DNA from: Delphinus delphis
Taxonomy: Eukaryota > Chordata > Mammalia > Artiodactyla > Delphinidae
Reading direction: 5' to 3'
DNA length: 64,000 nt
Assembly: GCF_949987515.2 (NCBI RefSeq)
Contig: NC_082689.1
Location: 68,136,267 to 68,200,266, forward strand
Made by a program: the position numbers and the translations under genes. The notes beneath the pieces were generated by a model that saw only the letters and a program-made list of their open reading frames with translations, did not search any database and was not told where the DNA came from. This document shows, in pieces, positions 35,491-48,829 of the stretch (its first letter is position 1; every line of letters begins with the position of its first letter).

Positions 35491-35560
35491 AAGGCTAATT
35501 AACATATATTGAGCCCTTGCTATTAACAGGTATTTTGCTAAGCATTTTATTTATGGAAGG

Positions 35561-38370
35561 GTTTATATTCCTATTAGAATTAGGAAAAAATAATCAAATC
35601 CCAGATAACTAAAAAGAGCTTTATGGTATTGGCACTTATCTAAGGTAGAAGAATATGATATGCTCCAAAATCATAATAAGGTATTTTACCAAACCCATAA
35701 ATAATATTATCAAGTGCTTATTCTTTAAATACAGAATTGAAAGATGGGATGGGGGTAAGATAGGGTTAGACTAACATATTCTTTTACCTGTAGGAGTTTA
35801 CAAGCTAAGACTAACTCCATACAACTAAAGAACAATGGAGCAATCATTAAGAATAAATACATGAATAAAATGTAGATACTAAGTAAATGCAAAGATAGTG
35901 CTCAGCAAATAGTACAGTTTAGTTATTGTTCAGTTAGGATCCAGATTAGAATACCTCTGCCCTGAAGTTGGGCCACTTGATGGAATTCCTGAAGCACCAT
36001 GATATTTTTGCCCTGTCTCCCACCACCTTCCCAACCCATGCCTTAGGGCAAATGCTTATTATCCTCCAGGGAGTTCTAATTCTAAACAAGGCCTGATTAG
36101 AATGAGAATGTATGATAACTGCTGATGCCTTATAAGGCAGGCCAGGGTGGGTAGTTCAAAGATGAGGATAAAATACTGGTGTTTAGGACTGAGGTTAAGA
36201 ACAGTCTCACTTGCTGGTTCCAGATTCAAATACATGACCTTTATGCACTAATGGCACATGAAAGTAAAATGTGAGGAATATTTATCACTATATCTAGTTT
36301 TATCTATATCAATATTTACCTACTATCTTTATCAATCATCTGTCTATCTAATCTGTCTTCTACCTATTTTTCTATCTACCTGAAACCCACATATGAAAGA
36401 ATCCCTTTATAGATATATCCACAATGCCTTATAATAACTACAGGCAATATGTTGCAGTTTCTATATTAGAAATTGATCTCCATGTTCAGGTACATGGACC
36501 ATGTTCACAAAACTTGGTTGATTTGATTAAGGCGGATAATCTACATAAATTAAGAATCTAGGACAATCACTGCTAAGAAATGCCATCCATGTGACATTTC
36601 TCTTTATGAAGAAGAAAAATCCAATTTAATGCTGTTTGTAGAAGTATTCTTATTTGCTAATCATTGTAAAGTAAAAATTTCAAGTCAGTAGTAACTCTAG
36701 AGAAGTGAGGTCCTTCACGTATTGATTAGTAACTGCTTTTTATAATTAAGCACTTTAAATGCCTTCTGTCTATCTCTCTAATAAGATCAAGGCACTGAGG
36801 GAAAGTAAAAATATTTTGTGTATATGTGGGGTGAATGTAGGGTTTCATTGCAAGGAAAATTTCTTTTCTTCTTATTCAGAAGACTTTTCTTGTCATTTCT
36901 AGACTTTTTTTAAGAAAAAGTTTCTAGAAATCTATGCATGATATAAAAATCTGTAGTGGAATGTGTCGTGAGCTGCGATGAGAGTGGATTCACCTGCCAT
37001 AAGAAGCATTCTGAGGAGGAGAGGGATTCAGGTTTAAAATGAAGACAGCTCACTGGAAGTGAGTAGAGTTCCAGGTAGACCGTCTGCCCCTGCCACATGG
37101 AAATTTCTTTTCCTGTGACACATTGCTCTCCTGATGAGACCGTCTTGATTTTAAGGCTGTGGTTTCTGATGGCTGGGAATGGCTGGGAATGGCTAGAAAA
37201 GGAATCCTGGGTGATTTTCCTGTCCTTTCAAAATCTTCTTTAGAGTCTGGACAAGTCAGGCCACTGCTAAATGTGGCTCGTATGCATTCCTGACAGGCAA
37301 AATTACTATCTTGGAGTTTGTCTTCACTAGGGCTTCTTTTTGAACTCCCTAGAAGCTGACATCCCCATGGAGTATGAAATCCACCCCACTGGCTGTCAAC
37401 AAGCTGGCAGCTTACTGACTGTGTGTATTACCTGCTGGGCTGTTCTTCCATAGTAAAGAGTCCTGCCGGATGATTTATCCCAGAAAAGAGTCTTGCAGAT
37501 TAACTGGGAATGAGCAAACAAGAGTATGATTCTAGCTCACCTACTTGTCTCCTATTCTTCAGTGTCCTTAGGACGAAAACCTAATGGGCTACCTTTTAGC
37601 AGCACATCATTTTCATCATCTTTCAGTTAAACTAAAGGTCCAGAAGCAAAACAGATCATTTGGGTCTACTGTGTGAACTGGCAACATTGCAGAGAGCAGC
37701 AGATCAGTAACTATTTATTTATAAGTAGATTTATCTGATTTTTTAAACTAGAGTGTGTGTGCCTATTTATGTATGTATACCTAGCTAGTTGGGGATGAAA
37801 TGTTTAAATATGAATAAAAAATAATAAGCCCACATGCTCTCAGTGAGAAGTCACTTATAATTTACAGTAAATACATAGCCAGTTGGATAGATAGACATAG
37901 CCAATATATATATAGCCAATAGATACCTACATACATACATAAAAAGAGATTGACACTGAATTGAAACATGACTAAATTAGGGATTTGGGGGGAGTACATG
38001 TTTGTCTGCTACAAACAAGATTTTACTGCTTCCTTTTTCCCCAACCACATCCATTTCTTCCTTCTCTCTTCTTTTTTCTCCCTCCACAGCTCCCTTTCCT
38101 GGCTCTCTGTAATACTTGCTCAGCCCCTAGGAGTCTGCTGAGTGGCAGGGCTGGCAGCAGGGAGCAGATTAGCAGCAATATTAGAGAGACAGACTCCGGC
38201 TGCTTTCCTTCATCACTTTGCTCTCACTTCCAACTTCAACCCTTCCCCCACCTGAAAGGCAGTCAAAGATTAAGTGAAAGAGAAAAATATGTCAACGTTT
38301 TTTCTTTTAAAAAAGAAGTCTATTTGTCTTACAGCTTGATAAAATGCCCTAGTAGGTTATGTTTATTTAA
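35561..38370. other. Unique stretch with low-complexity patches
   Basis: Degenerate (TATC)/(CTAT) repeats lie at about 36292-36385, TA/CATA repeats at 37900-37942, and a short tandem 'ggctgggaat' duplication at about 37170-37195. Otherwise no repeat, exon or gene is recognised. The 137-codon frame at 37985-38398 runs into a poly(T) tract and is judged chance. Confidence 0.5.
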
Positions 38371-38390
38371 TTTTTTTTTTTTTTTTTTAA
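38371..38390. repeat. Poly(T) tract
   Basis: An uninterrupted T run of about 18 bases with no adjoining SINE or L1 body, so its origin is unclear. Confidence 0.85.
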
Positions 38391-38774
38391 ACTTTTGATT
38401 GCTAGCCCTGTGCTTCTGAAGCACTCTACATAGACCCCACAGATTCTGGCTCAGTCACTCCCAACAAATATCTAGCATACAGCATGACTACAGTTTATAG
38501 ATTTTTTTTTTCCCCTCTGGTGATCCCGACTAATTCATAGTAGGTGGCTTTATGTAATAACATTAATTTTTAGGGAGAGACAGGGATAGAAGCAATGTTT
38601 CTCTCTTATGTACTACACTTAAAGCAGGAAAGAACCAATTTAAAAATATGCCGTCCCATTGTCACCTTAATACTCTTACATTGGACAGAACATGTAACTT
38701 GACTTTAGGTATCCAGTATGATTTTGTTTCTTTCTGGTGGTGCTTCTAGCTGTAGATAATTCCTTTTAAAATCT

Positions 38775-38925
38775 AACAGTTAAGTAGCTTTGAGCAAACA
38801 CTCAGCCTCTCAGAACCTTCGTATTTTAATCTGTAAAATGGGGATAATGGTACTAGTTTGGGATTAAGTGCCATCTGTATGTTAACTGGCCTCCCATAGC
38901 ACCCAGTACATATGATGTGTTCGGC
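38775..38925 (+). repeat. MIR SINE fragment, forward
   Basis: 'Tttgagcaaacactcagcct', 'attttaatctgtaaaatggg' and 'gataatggtactag' are the MIR core. Confidence 0.7.
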
Positions 38926-39084
38926 CAGCATTAGTTTAATCAAATGGCACCGTTCCTACAGATTCTAATGAACTACCCCCATTGATACTAACCTAATGAA
39001 GTGTTACTATTATCATGTAAATTTATGCACATAATAGCCTCTTGTTGGGTCAAATGCCTTAATCCTAAATCTTGATATTAATCA

Positions 39085-39285
39085 TAATAATAAGGAATCT
39101 GTATATACATAGTGCTTTACAGATATCAAAGATACGTAGTATCCATTATCTCACTTTACTCTTCCAGGGATCCCCAAGACTACTTAAACATGAATTACTG
39201 AAACTCCTAGAGCTTGAAAAACTCAAAGTCATATGTGTATCATGCAATAGAAGAGGGACTGGAACTCAGAATCCAGAATCCATTT
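39085..39285 (-). repeat. MIR SINE, reverse
   Basis: 'Catagtgctttacagatatc', 'tatccattatctcactttac', 'gagggactggaactcagaat' follow the order of a reverse MIR. Diverged. Confidence 0.65.
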
Positions 39286-40509
39286 AAAATGAATTATGTT
39301 TATTGATTTTAAAAGAGGGCAAAGAAAGTAGGAAATAAAATATGTTTACAGTGATTAAATCAGGTAGATGTCTGTCTTCTCTAGCTTTAGCAGCAACCAT
39401 ACTCTTTTGGAGCTAACATTCTCCTGTGCTGAGGTGGTCTTCAAGTAAGTGAAAATCCATGCGTGTATTTTGTGTCTTTTAATTTCATCTCACGGTTTAG
39501 TTCACATTCAACTATCTAGTTGAATGACCAGCATTTTTCTCTGTGCGTTTTGGACTGATATAGTGTACACCCTGTACATCCTCCCCTCAATTATTTCTTA
39601 AAAACAGCATAATGGTGACATAACTTTAGATAATACAATAATATTTTCAAATGACTGACTCATTTGGTTAGAGAAATATGTTTCCATGCTAATGTGTGGC
39701 TGACCTATATGAACCCTTCACCCAAGATATAAGGGTTTATTGTTGTTTTTGTATAGTCTCAGGCATTGAGAAACTAGGGTTTTCTAGTTCTTAGGGATAT
39801 AAGTGGACCTCTATCTAGCACTCTGTTAGTGTTATCCATCTGTTAGAGTTCACAATGGTAGGAAAAAAAAAAGTAGTTTTAGAAAAAGGGAAACTATGGA
39901 ATACATTTTATAATTTATCAATACCTGAATACCAGCATCTAATTTTTGACAAAAGGAAGCTCCAGTTTGAACGATTCTAGAAACTTTAAACTTTGTCCAT
40001 TTTGTAGGATCAATAAATTAGTTAAAAATTATTGTCATACTCATTGTCAGTTCTGAACCTTCTCAGTAAGAAATGTCTCAGTAAGACATTTATTCAGTAT
40101 GGCTTATCCCAGAAGGACATTTAGAATGTTTATTATGATTTGTAGTTTTTGAAAAGAAACGAATATCATCATTTTGTAAGAGTATGATCTTTGATAGTGT
40201 GAGAGCAAAAAGCTAGTGTGTAATTACGTTGTCAAATTCCAACAATGCTCAAATTAATCTTCCTATTTGGTTTTGTATTAATCATATTTTTAAGTAAAGA
40301 TCACCTGACCTAGTGCAGAAATTTCAGTGCTCTGGCCTGATACCTTGTCTGAAAATGAACTCCTTCTACAATGAGCCACATACTTGATTGTTCTCACATC
40401 AAAAATTGCTTTGCAGCGTGCATTGACAATCTTTTTAGAAAAAGATCTCAAGAAAGAAAGTGCTTTGGGATTGATTGTTTGCTTCTGCTAGAAAAAAGAA
40501 AAAAAAGGT
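39286..40509. other. Unique stretch, nothing recognised
   Basis: AT-rich. No gene or named repeat is visible. An A-run lies at about 39863-39873. Confidence 0.5.
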
Positions 40510-41121
40510 GTGGTTAATGTGAATATTAGTTCTAAAAATCTCATTCTTGAACAGTATGAATACTGCAAGACTAGAAGATTTCATCAGATGTCAGTCACTT
40601 CACACAACTGGCCTTACCATAACCCTTTGGAGTGTTGTAAGACTTTTCTTATTTTTTTATGGAACTACACCAGGAATTACATTAGGAATTATGTCAGCCC
40701 TGCAGCAATTTTCAAGAAGCCACAGGTCCATGATCCTGAAACTTTGACTGCTGACAAGAAGTTGCTTGGAGCAGCAGTGTTATTAACAAGCCACCTTTCC
40801 CACACCCTATCTGCACTGGAAGCCATCCCCAGCTCATCACCTCCATCTGTCTCTCTGTACGATGGGGCGTGCACACCAGCAGTCTCCAGCCATGAGGTTC
40901 AGTTTGCTGCTGAGTTACTCATCAAACATCCCGTGCTGCAAGGACTCCTTATTTTCAGGATTGCAGGCTGCAGGCAGCCAGTCCGTGAGTCTGACAGAAG
41001 TGTACTTACCTTCTTTTATAATGAAGGCTCTTTAGGCAGGAATGTTGATGCTTTAGGAATGAAGGCATTTTATGTATGTGCCCTGAGAGATCCATTTGGT
41101 GCTGTGGGGTGTCTCTCCTGA
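40510..41121 (+). other. 203-codon open frame outside repeats, coding status unknown
   Basis: This is the longest uninterrupted frame not explained by a transposon (ATG at 40510, stop at 41119-41121). No domain, signal peptide or membrane segment is convincing. The product is mixed, with a Ser/Pro-rich middle ('PSSSPPSVS' around residue 117). Within it, 'ctccttattttcag' ending at 40958 and 'gtgagt' starting at 40985 would bound a 26-base exon if spliced. No promoter, Kozak support or poly(A) context is visible. It could be chance, a lncRNA, or a terminal exon. I do not call it a gene. Confidence 0.3.
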
Positions 41122-41727
41122 GATTTATTACAACCTCTTAGGGGGGTGGAATCCCTTGATTTGATGCCATCCAGGGCTTTGTTCTCTGCACAGTGTCCTC
41201 TGAAGACTACCAGCCCCGGATTCTTCTTCTACCTTTTAAAAGGCCTCTGAGGACTCATAAATTCAGTGCTTCTGGATTAAAGCATAGGATATGCATGTGC
41301 CTACTATTTAGTTACCCTATGGTTTTTGCCTGGAAAAAGACTCTACTTTTACTCTTCCTGCTGGTTATCAAGTGGTGTGCAAATGACCACCCACTAGGGT
41401 TTTTCGTGTTATTTTTTTTTCAAACTAGCACTGTAACTGTAATTTTGCTTCAGAATTGTGAATTATCAGAGTTACTCTTGAGAAACTTAATTTTCATGTT
41501 TTTGTTTGTTTGTTTGTTTTTAGTTTTCCTGTTCTGGGTAGAAGTGGATTGGTTGGGGGAGGTTTCTTCTCCTATTATTAGTTCTTTCAGATCCCTGTGT
41601 AGCGCTTTCACAATGTAGAGAAATCTCGGTGACTGTCCTCAGAGCACAACGATAGCTCCTAGAAGTCATTTTTTCCTTTTGACCCAATGTAGGAGAGAAC
41701 ACTTGGACAATAGAGAGGAAAGCATTA
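41122..41727. other. Unique stretch, nothing recognised
   Basis: A (GTTT)n patch lies at about 41502-41520. The 141-codon frame at 41193-41618 spans that patch and T-rich DNA and has no domain. Confidence 0.5.
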
Positions 41728-41975
41728 CAATGTAGTGGGTTAAGAGCAAGGCAGGGATATTGGGGTAAGAAACTGTAATTCAAAATCCCACTTTGCCAAT
41801 TACCAGTTGCATGGCCTTGAGTAAGTTAAATGATGCAGGCCTCAGTTTTGTCATCTATGAAATGGAAATAACAGTCTCTACTTCTTAGATTACTTTCGGG
41901 GTGGTAGTAATGAAAGTAGGTAGTGCATAAACAGGGCTAAGAATAGAACATGGCATATAGTAAATACTTAAATGT
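41728..41975 (+). repeat. MIR SINE, forward, almost complete
   Basis: 'Tacaatgtagtgggttaaga' (tRNA-like head), 'ttcaaaatcccactttgcca', 'attaccagttgcatggcctt', 'gcctcagttttgtcatctat' and 'catggcatatagtaaatact' (3' end) give a full-length MIR. Confidence 0.85.
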
Positions 41976-42629
41976 GAGGTTATACTATTATTATGACTGA
42001 GGACAGAATGTTCTAAAAGCAGAGGAGAAAAACTGAATGATTTTTTTTTCAATTTTACTGTGTCAGTACTTTCTGCCTTATTACACTGCACAATTTTTAA
42101 CTCACTGGTGGAGAAACAGGGAAAATCGAACTTGCCATTTGGGGATTATATTCAGGAGGTTTGCAATAGGATTCAGCCAAGAATTCAGGACTTTGGGTCC
42201 TGCAGATGTGTCTCTATTCATAAAACTATTTCCTTTCACTCATATAGAACTATATACCTAGAGGGCACTCAATAAAAATAATGACAAAAATCAACCCATT
42301 GCTGCACACAGGAGTGAACTTAAAGATCTATCTCATATTTTTAGTGTTCTTCAAAGCACCCAGTTTCTTGGGTGCGGGGGGTGGGAAGTAAGCCACATTG
42401 CTCGTAAGCATTAATGTGTTCTTGTTTAACGTTTGTCTTGGTCTTGGACTATGCTACCATCACTGTCATGTGACAAATCAGTTCTTGAAGTTAAATTTGG
42501 CCAAACATAGTAACTAGCTATTTTAAAGAACCAGGGAGATGGTTAACTTTAGAATCAGGCACCAAATGGCACCCACCCATCACATACTCTAACAAAGTGT
42601 AATAAAAATAATTCATATATTGGAATATT
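41976..42629. other. Unique stretch, nothing recognised
   Basis: No gene or named repeat is visible. Confidence 0.5.
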
Positions 42630-42870
42630 GAAATCTTTAAAACATAAAGTGACATATAAGTGAGTATAAGTAAAACTGGAGAACTCTGAATACAGTTGGT
42701 GGATTGTATCAATGTCAATTTCCTGATGGTGGTATTATACTATAGTTTTGCAAGATGTTGCCAGTGGGGAAAACTGGGCAAAGTGTGTGTGAGGAGGGGA
42801 CCTTTCTGTGCTATTTCTTACAATTGCACGTGAACCTACAATTATCTCAATAAAATTTTTAATTAAAAAC
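42630..42870 (+). repeat. Old L1 (L1M-type) 3' UTR fragment, forward
   Basis: 'Gaactctgaatacagttggt', 'gattgtatcaatgtcaattt', 'ttttgcaagatgttgccagt' and 'caattatctcaataaaattt' match the 3' UTR of old mammalian L1s. Diverged. Confidence 0.65.
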
Positions 42871-45800
42871 ATGAAAGGTAAGCATCTTCTTAGTGACCTC
42901 ATATTTAAAAGGACATTTCCAACACACCTTCAACTGCTCATTACTTATATGGAGTCTAAATGAGATGTTTCATTGGTGATATTTTCTACAATCAAAACTT
43001 TTAGTTGGTCCATGGCCTTTAAATTTCATAGAAACATGATATTTAGTGACTGAACTACTATAGATAGCTTATTCTTTCTTTCATAAGAACCTAGGAAATT
43101 GGGACAATCCTTACTTTTGGACTTAAAAAGAATTGGCCAGAAGATAAATAGAATTCACAAAAGAAATTTGCGTATAAAGCAGCACAGAAATGTCTTCAAA
43201 AGAAGAGCATCTTTCATTGATCTATTTTTAAAATAGAATGATATATTGTGACAAAATCTAAAATTTTAGAACAGCTTCCATCTTTCAGTTCTCCGATGTA
43301 TATATAACTATTAGCAGCAGCAGCTTATAGCCCTGCTGAGAGGTTAAAAATAGTTATTTTCTGATTGTCCTTTTTGATACTTTAACACCCAATGGCCTAG
43401 GGTATAATGCCTTTGTTTATTTTCCATGACAGATTTTCTTAATAGTCTTGCTAACATCATAGTGTGTAGATTCATATTTTTCATGGTAACAAATGATTTT
43501 GATCCATTCATGTGATCATAAAGAATTGTTATCAATACCTAAAGATCCAGAATGACTCTAGATCACTACAGGTGGTGCACTTGAGTGTTAGCATGGCAGG
43601 AGTCAGTGACAATACGTCTTTGTCTCTTAGACCTCATTAGAGCCTTGCTGATTTTAACCATGGGAAAGACTGTGGAATGGGAGTAAACGATGCCTCTCCA
43701 GCTGTGTTTCTGTAACTCAGATATTTACAGCTGAGATAACTAATCTTCTTGGCTTTTCTTTTTTGTTTTGTTTTAATGAAAACAATAACAATGCATAATG
43801 TACAAGACCAGGTTTGATCATGGTGGAGTGTTAACGTATATTTGCTTTGACCCATGTTGTAAGAAAAGGAGGGGAAAAACATGCTTTATTTTGGTTACCT
43901 CGCAATTATTTGCAGATCTCCTCCCCATTATCTCATGTCCCCAGATAGACTTTAGAGAATAGGACAGATCAGATTTTACATTTTCAATATTTCCAAGCAC
44001 CATTCAGTCTTAAAAAAAAAATCCAAAAACTGAACTCTGAAACATCTATATCTGTTAACTTAGGTTGTTAAATAATGAGTTATAGAGAAAGGGATGGGAC
44101 ACACATCTTTTTCTCTGATTGTAACTCAGTGTCTATGGATAGGATTGCACAGACTTTTAAACTAATAACATTCATAGAGTCTTCGCCTACTCTCCCCACA
44201 ATCTGCATGTTGGTTCTTTCATCATTCAGTCTCAGATTTAGTTGCAAGGCTCCCAAAGTGTAGCTCATATAACTCTTCTTGAAAGGCAACTGCCCAATCA
44301 ACTGTACTTGACTTCAAGGAAGTTTTGAGGAAACTAATTATAGAAGAGTCATGATAATCCCCAAACTCCTAGGTTAAGTAGGAAACCCTGTGGAACTACA
44401 TGGTTATACTAACAGCTTATTTATGGAATGTGGTCTTTATTTTGGCATTTTTTAAACGGTTTCACTGTACACTTTCAAGGCACGTGAGTATGCATTTGCT
44501 GCTCATTATACGCTGTAGTTCAGGAGCAGAGCTGGGTACAAAGAGTCTCTGAAGGACAACCCGACCATTCATCTGTACACATGTACCATGCTGGCTGCTG
44601 TGTTGTAGAAAGAGGCTCTGCAGATTCTCCAATCGGAAGAAATAATGAGCTTAAAGCAATAGCTCCTCTGAAAACAGTTGGCAGTTAGATAATGATGGAT
44701 ATGCTACAAATTCTAGACATATCAGCCAAGAAGGATGAAGAATGATGCATTAAAGAAAGTAAGGTGAAAATCTACCACCTTTCTTTTAAAGATGAACATA
44801 TAAGATGCTGTTCACTATGATGGCAACATTACCTGAGTATATCGTGCTGTATAATAAACGGCACCACGTTACAAAACAAATTTCTTTTTGAAGGAGGTTA
44901 ATAATAAAGAAATTAGACGTGGTGGGAAGAGATGCAAAGTGGAAGTTAAGATTCTGCCCTGAAGTTGAGGTTTTCATTTGTGCTCTTTTCTTGAAATAAT
45001 CTCACGAATAGCAACTTGGTCCTCTTTCATACAGTGAACATGGGCTGTTTTACAGACATCAATACCATTGATTAAAAAGTAAAAGTTCTGTCAAACTGTA
45101 GTTTGATCTTCATGACAGCAAACAGCCTGTTTGATGTTTTTATTGAATCAATTGATTTTTTTTTTCACTGAATTGATTGGTTGTTTTACTGTCATGTGGA
45201 CACTTCCTAAATCAACACGTGCCTCTGTAGAGGTGTTTTTGAAAAAAGTTTGAATTCATGGATGTGTCCAGAATGTCAGGCTAACAGAACCTTTTGAACC
45301 CCAAGTTGCGTCAGAATAAATGGCATCAGTACTGAGAAAAAAGTTTCTTCTTTTCTTAAAATTAGATTTGAATTTTAGAATTCAAGCAACTCAGTGTTAA
45401 GACTGATGAAAAGGTCATTTTTTTTTTTTCCTATCTTGTTCAAGTATGTACTTTGGATGTTGACTGAGTTGTTAGATAATACTCTATCAATAAAGGGAAG
45501 TTGATCTGTCATAGATTTTTGAGGGTAAAAGAAAAAGGAAACAGAAGCCCACCCCCTCTCTCCTTACTCTGCCTCCTCTCTTCAATAGCTAGGTTGATAT
45601 ATTAGCCAGGTTTTCCTGCCCTTTCAAAGGGAGTTATTAAATCTATTCATTCCAGGCAAGATTTTTTCTAAATGTCCACAGTGTGAGTCCTGGAAAATTT
45701 CTTTTTTTCTCTAATAAATATAGATTTAACAATAGGCTTTTGTTTTTATGGTGGAGGTTAGGCATCAAGACAAAGTCTGCTATATTCTGCCTATGGAAGT

Positions 45801-46276
45801 GATGCATTGGCCGTTTACTCTGTATATGGTAGGAGGAGAAGGTGGCTGCAAACAATTTTATCTGTCTTGGTTTCAATGCAACATATTAAGAGCCACATCT
45901 CAAAGAGGCCAGATTGATGCTGCTTGTATAATCACTGTGTCTCCCACTTGGGCTACAGTGGGATGCATTTTACAAGGTGGATTGTATAGCCCTAAAAGGG
46001 TCAGTTTATAACAGCTCTGACCTGCCAACTTGCAACACACATAAGGCTGTTCAGTACTTAGATTCACTTAATAATGAGGTTCTGTCTATCTGGTGAATTC
46101 TCTCCCTTCTGACACTAACCAAAGATTTTCTCCTATGTCATTCATTCATTTATTCATTTGTTTATTCATCCACAGTCTTTGGGCCCCCAGATTCACTTCA
46201 AGATATCTCATTTACAGCAAATACTTTGTCTTTCACTTGACTGATCAAAGGTATCTGACTCGTTTTTCCTATTTTC
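42871..46276. other. Long unique stretch, 3.4 kb, nothing recognised
   Basis: I see no SINE, MIR or L1 in this stretch, nor an exon. Small features only: a palindrome AATCAATTGATT at 45146-45157, T-rich runs at 45158-45163 and 45418-45431, and a (TTCA)/(TTTA) patch at 46139-46168. Confidence 0.4.
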
Positions 46277-46469
46277 TTTCTTTTTTAAAAATTATTTATT
46301 TATTTATTTGGCTGTGCCAGGTCTTAGCTACAGCATGCAGGATCTTAGTTGCTGCATGTGAACTCTTAGTTGCAGCATGTGGGATCTAGTTCCTTGACCA
46401 GGAATCAAACCCGGGTCCCCTGCACTGGGAGCACGGAGCCTTAGCTACTGGACCACCAGGGAAGTCCCT
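46277..46469 (-). mobile_element. CHR-type SINE, reverse, perfect 15-bp TSD
   Basis: The tail shows as (TTTA)n at 46291-46309, the body as 'ggctgtgccaggtcttagct', and the head as 'actggaccaccagggaagtcc'. TSDs 'gtttttcctattttc' at 46262-46276 and 46470-46484 are identical. It is of an older form than the GC-rich copies. Confidence 0.92.
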
Positions 46470-46489
46470 GTTTTTCCTATTTTCCATCT

Positions 46490-46990
46490 CACCCAAACTT
46501 CCAAATATCTCTATACTTGTGTCTTTCATACCACCTCAGTAAGTCTATATAATTTTAGTTCTTTTCTTTCTTTCCTACCATTTAAGGACAGTTTTAACCA
46601 GGCAGAGGTTTCCTTTTCCTTCTGCATAACTGCACTTTGTAATTATTCCCTCATTTTTGTGAATGAACATTCATTTCTAGTGGCTTTATCGTCACTGTCC
46701 ACAAATATTTTCACATCTCTAGTGAAAGAAAAAGATGTCTCCAGCTCGTGGTATTCCTTGGAGTTACTACTTTTACTGCCAAGTTTCTCCAAAGGGCACT
46801 TTACTATTCCAGCCATCATTCCCTCACCACCCCCTCGCTGACAGTTTGGCATCCGGCCTCATCACTTTACAGGAATTCCTTTTCCCAAGGTCACCAGTGT
46901 CTTCCCAATTGCCAAACCCAACAGTGTGTTATCAGTCCTAATTCCTGAAATCACTGTAGCATTAAACACTTACTTGACTTCTTTGACTCT
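46490..46990 (+). repeat. Possible L2 LINE ORF2 fragment, forward
   Basis: 'Tcccaaggtcaccagtgtct' and 'tcccaattgccaaacccaac' near 46884-46922 match the conserved L2 '..AAGGTCACCAATGACCTC..GCCAAATCCAA..' stretch. The upstream part is pyrimidine-rich as in forward L2 but is not readable. The 5' limit is a guess. Confidence 0.45.
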
Positions 46991-47069
46991 TGCCTACATT
47001 TTTTTTTCTGTCCCTCAGAGAACTTGTGCATTCTCACGGTTTCAATTTTGAGCAGCAGGGATGGATGGA

Positions 47070-47275
47070 AAGAGCTTTGATATGAGGCAGATATCAATTC
47101 TAATTCTATATGGTTCTTCCATTTTGAGCTATATGAACTTGGATACATTTCTTAACTTCTTGACACCTCAGTTTCTGCATCTCAGAAGTAGGGATGATAA
47201 TGCCTTCTGCATGGGATAAATAGGATTAAGTGAGAATGGGCAGCACACAGTGAATGCTCAATAAATGTTAGTTTT
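47070..47275 (+). repeat. MIR SINE, forward
   Basis: 'Atatgaacttggatacattt', 'cctcagtttctgcatctcag' and 'gtgaatgctcaataaatgtt' (3' end) are clear MIR landmarks. Confidence 0.8.
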
Positions 47276-48132
47276 TTTGACCTTCCTAATAATTTCCTGG
47301 ATTTCCTGCTAAGTTTTGGTCATTTTTTTTCTTGGCTGGTCATTTTTACTGTATGCTCCCACTCCCACTTCAGTTGTGAATGTTAAAGCACACACCATCT
47401 TTTCGCCTCCCATGACCACCACCACCCCAAACTTCCCCTTCTAAAACTCTGTTTTTCTTCCAGAGTCATCAGGGCCCTCCCAAAGGCCAAAGACAACTGC
47501 CAGGTCTTTGGAGGCTCTTCTGCTGCTGCCTCTCAAGGGACCACAGACAAGATTTTCTGAGGGAATCTCCATATCTGGGGCTGCTGGTATCTCTCTTGAT
47601 ACCACTGTAGCTCTGTTTTAAGTGTTCTACCTTGTTTTTGCTTGGTGAGTTAGCTTGTTCCCAGCTTCTACTCTTGACTTTCTTCTGGACCCAATGGAGA
47701 CTCTAGGTCCTGGTTAGGGTGTATTCTTGGCTCTTTCCTCAGCTCTAATTGGCTTTGCTGCTTCCCCTAGGGGTTATCAAACCAAGTTCATGGTCTTCCA
47801 GGCCTCCAGAGTTGCCTGTCTAGATAGCTCTCTGTTGCCCTCACCTGACACAAATCCACAGTTATCAAAGCCACTTCATTAGCATCTGCTTCCAAGAGTC
47901 ACCCCTTCAGGGTGTGACAAGTAATGTCATCACTTTCAGTCTCTCGAGCTAGAGCTGTGAATTAGCTTTTCACATTTATTTCCCTCCTCTTTCTCTAGAA
48001 TGGTCCTCCAATCCATTCAGTCCTGTTACTTTAGCTTTGCAATGCTCCATACACCCATGTTTTTTAATATTATTTATACCAATAGAATAACAAGGCCACT
48101 AATAATAATAATAATGACAACAATAACAACAC
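47276..48132. other. Unique stretch, nothing recognised
   Basis: The text is pyrimidine-rich and of higher GC than average. An (AAT)n patch lies at 48101-48115. No gene is seen. Confidence 0.45.
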
Positions 48133-48300
48133 TAATAGCTAACATTTGTTGAAAGCCTATTATGTGCTAGGCGTTCTGAAGGACTTCATAAGCCTTATCT
48201 ATTATAGAAGAGAAAATTGAGGATTAGGGAGGTTAAATACCTTACTCAAGGTCAGAAGCCCAGATTTGTCAGCTTTCAAACCCATGCACTGTTCTATATT
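48133..48300 (-). repeat. MIR SINE, reverse
   Basis: 'Tagctaacatttgttgaaag', 'tattatgtgctaggcgttct' and 'aggttaaataccttactcaa' with 'ggtcagaagcccag' are MIR landmarks in reverse order. Confidence 0.75.
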
Positions 48301-48829
48301 GTTTGAATTGATCGTGTTTCCTTGATGGAAGCATTTATGCATTTTTCATAAGTATTTCTCATATTGAATATCTTTCAACCATAATCCAATATAAAATAAA
48401 AAGTCAAATCACAGATTTTATGAAATTGCACCGAACAAGTGATTTCATGGAATTAGAAATAAATTGTAAATAAATTTTATTTTAGTAAAGATTTGCCCAG
48501 TTCAGTCAGAAATAGAGAGTCCCAGTGTGGAGAGAGGGGTATAGTGGGATTATGAAGAAAGTAAATGGGTGAAAATTTGATCTCTGATTTCTCAACTTTA
48601 ATAAGTGGAGACATTCTCTGGCGGGGAAGACATAAAAGAGGGTGTCCTTGGAAAGAGTCAAAATGGAAACAGAGCTAATGGTGTCAGGCAATAGGAAGTC
48701 AATGCAGAAGTGGTGGGCTTAGGAGGACAGCTTACTGCTGAAATACTTTCCCTTAGCATTAAGCCCTTGAACATGTGCACTGTATTGTCAAAACAGTTTC
48801 ATGGAAATTCTAGCACTCTTTATGCGCAG
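48301..48829. other. Unique stretch, nothing recognised
   Basis: No gene or named repeat is visible. Confidence 0.5.

Noticed and set aside
37985..38398. 137-codon forward frame
   Set aside because: Pyrimidine-rich chance frame ending in a poly(T) tract, with no domain or splice context.
45146..45157. Perfect palindrome AATCAATTGATT as a regulatory site
   Set aside because: Short AT-rich palindromes are expected by chance in 64 kb, and nothing else supports a site.
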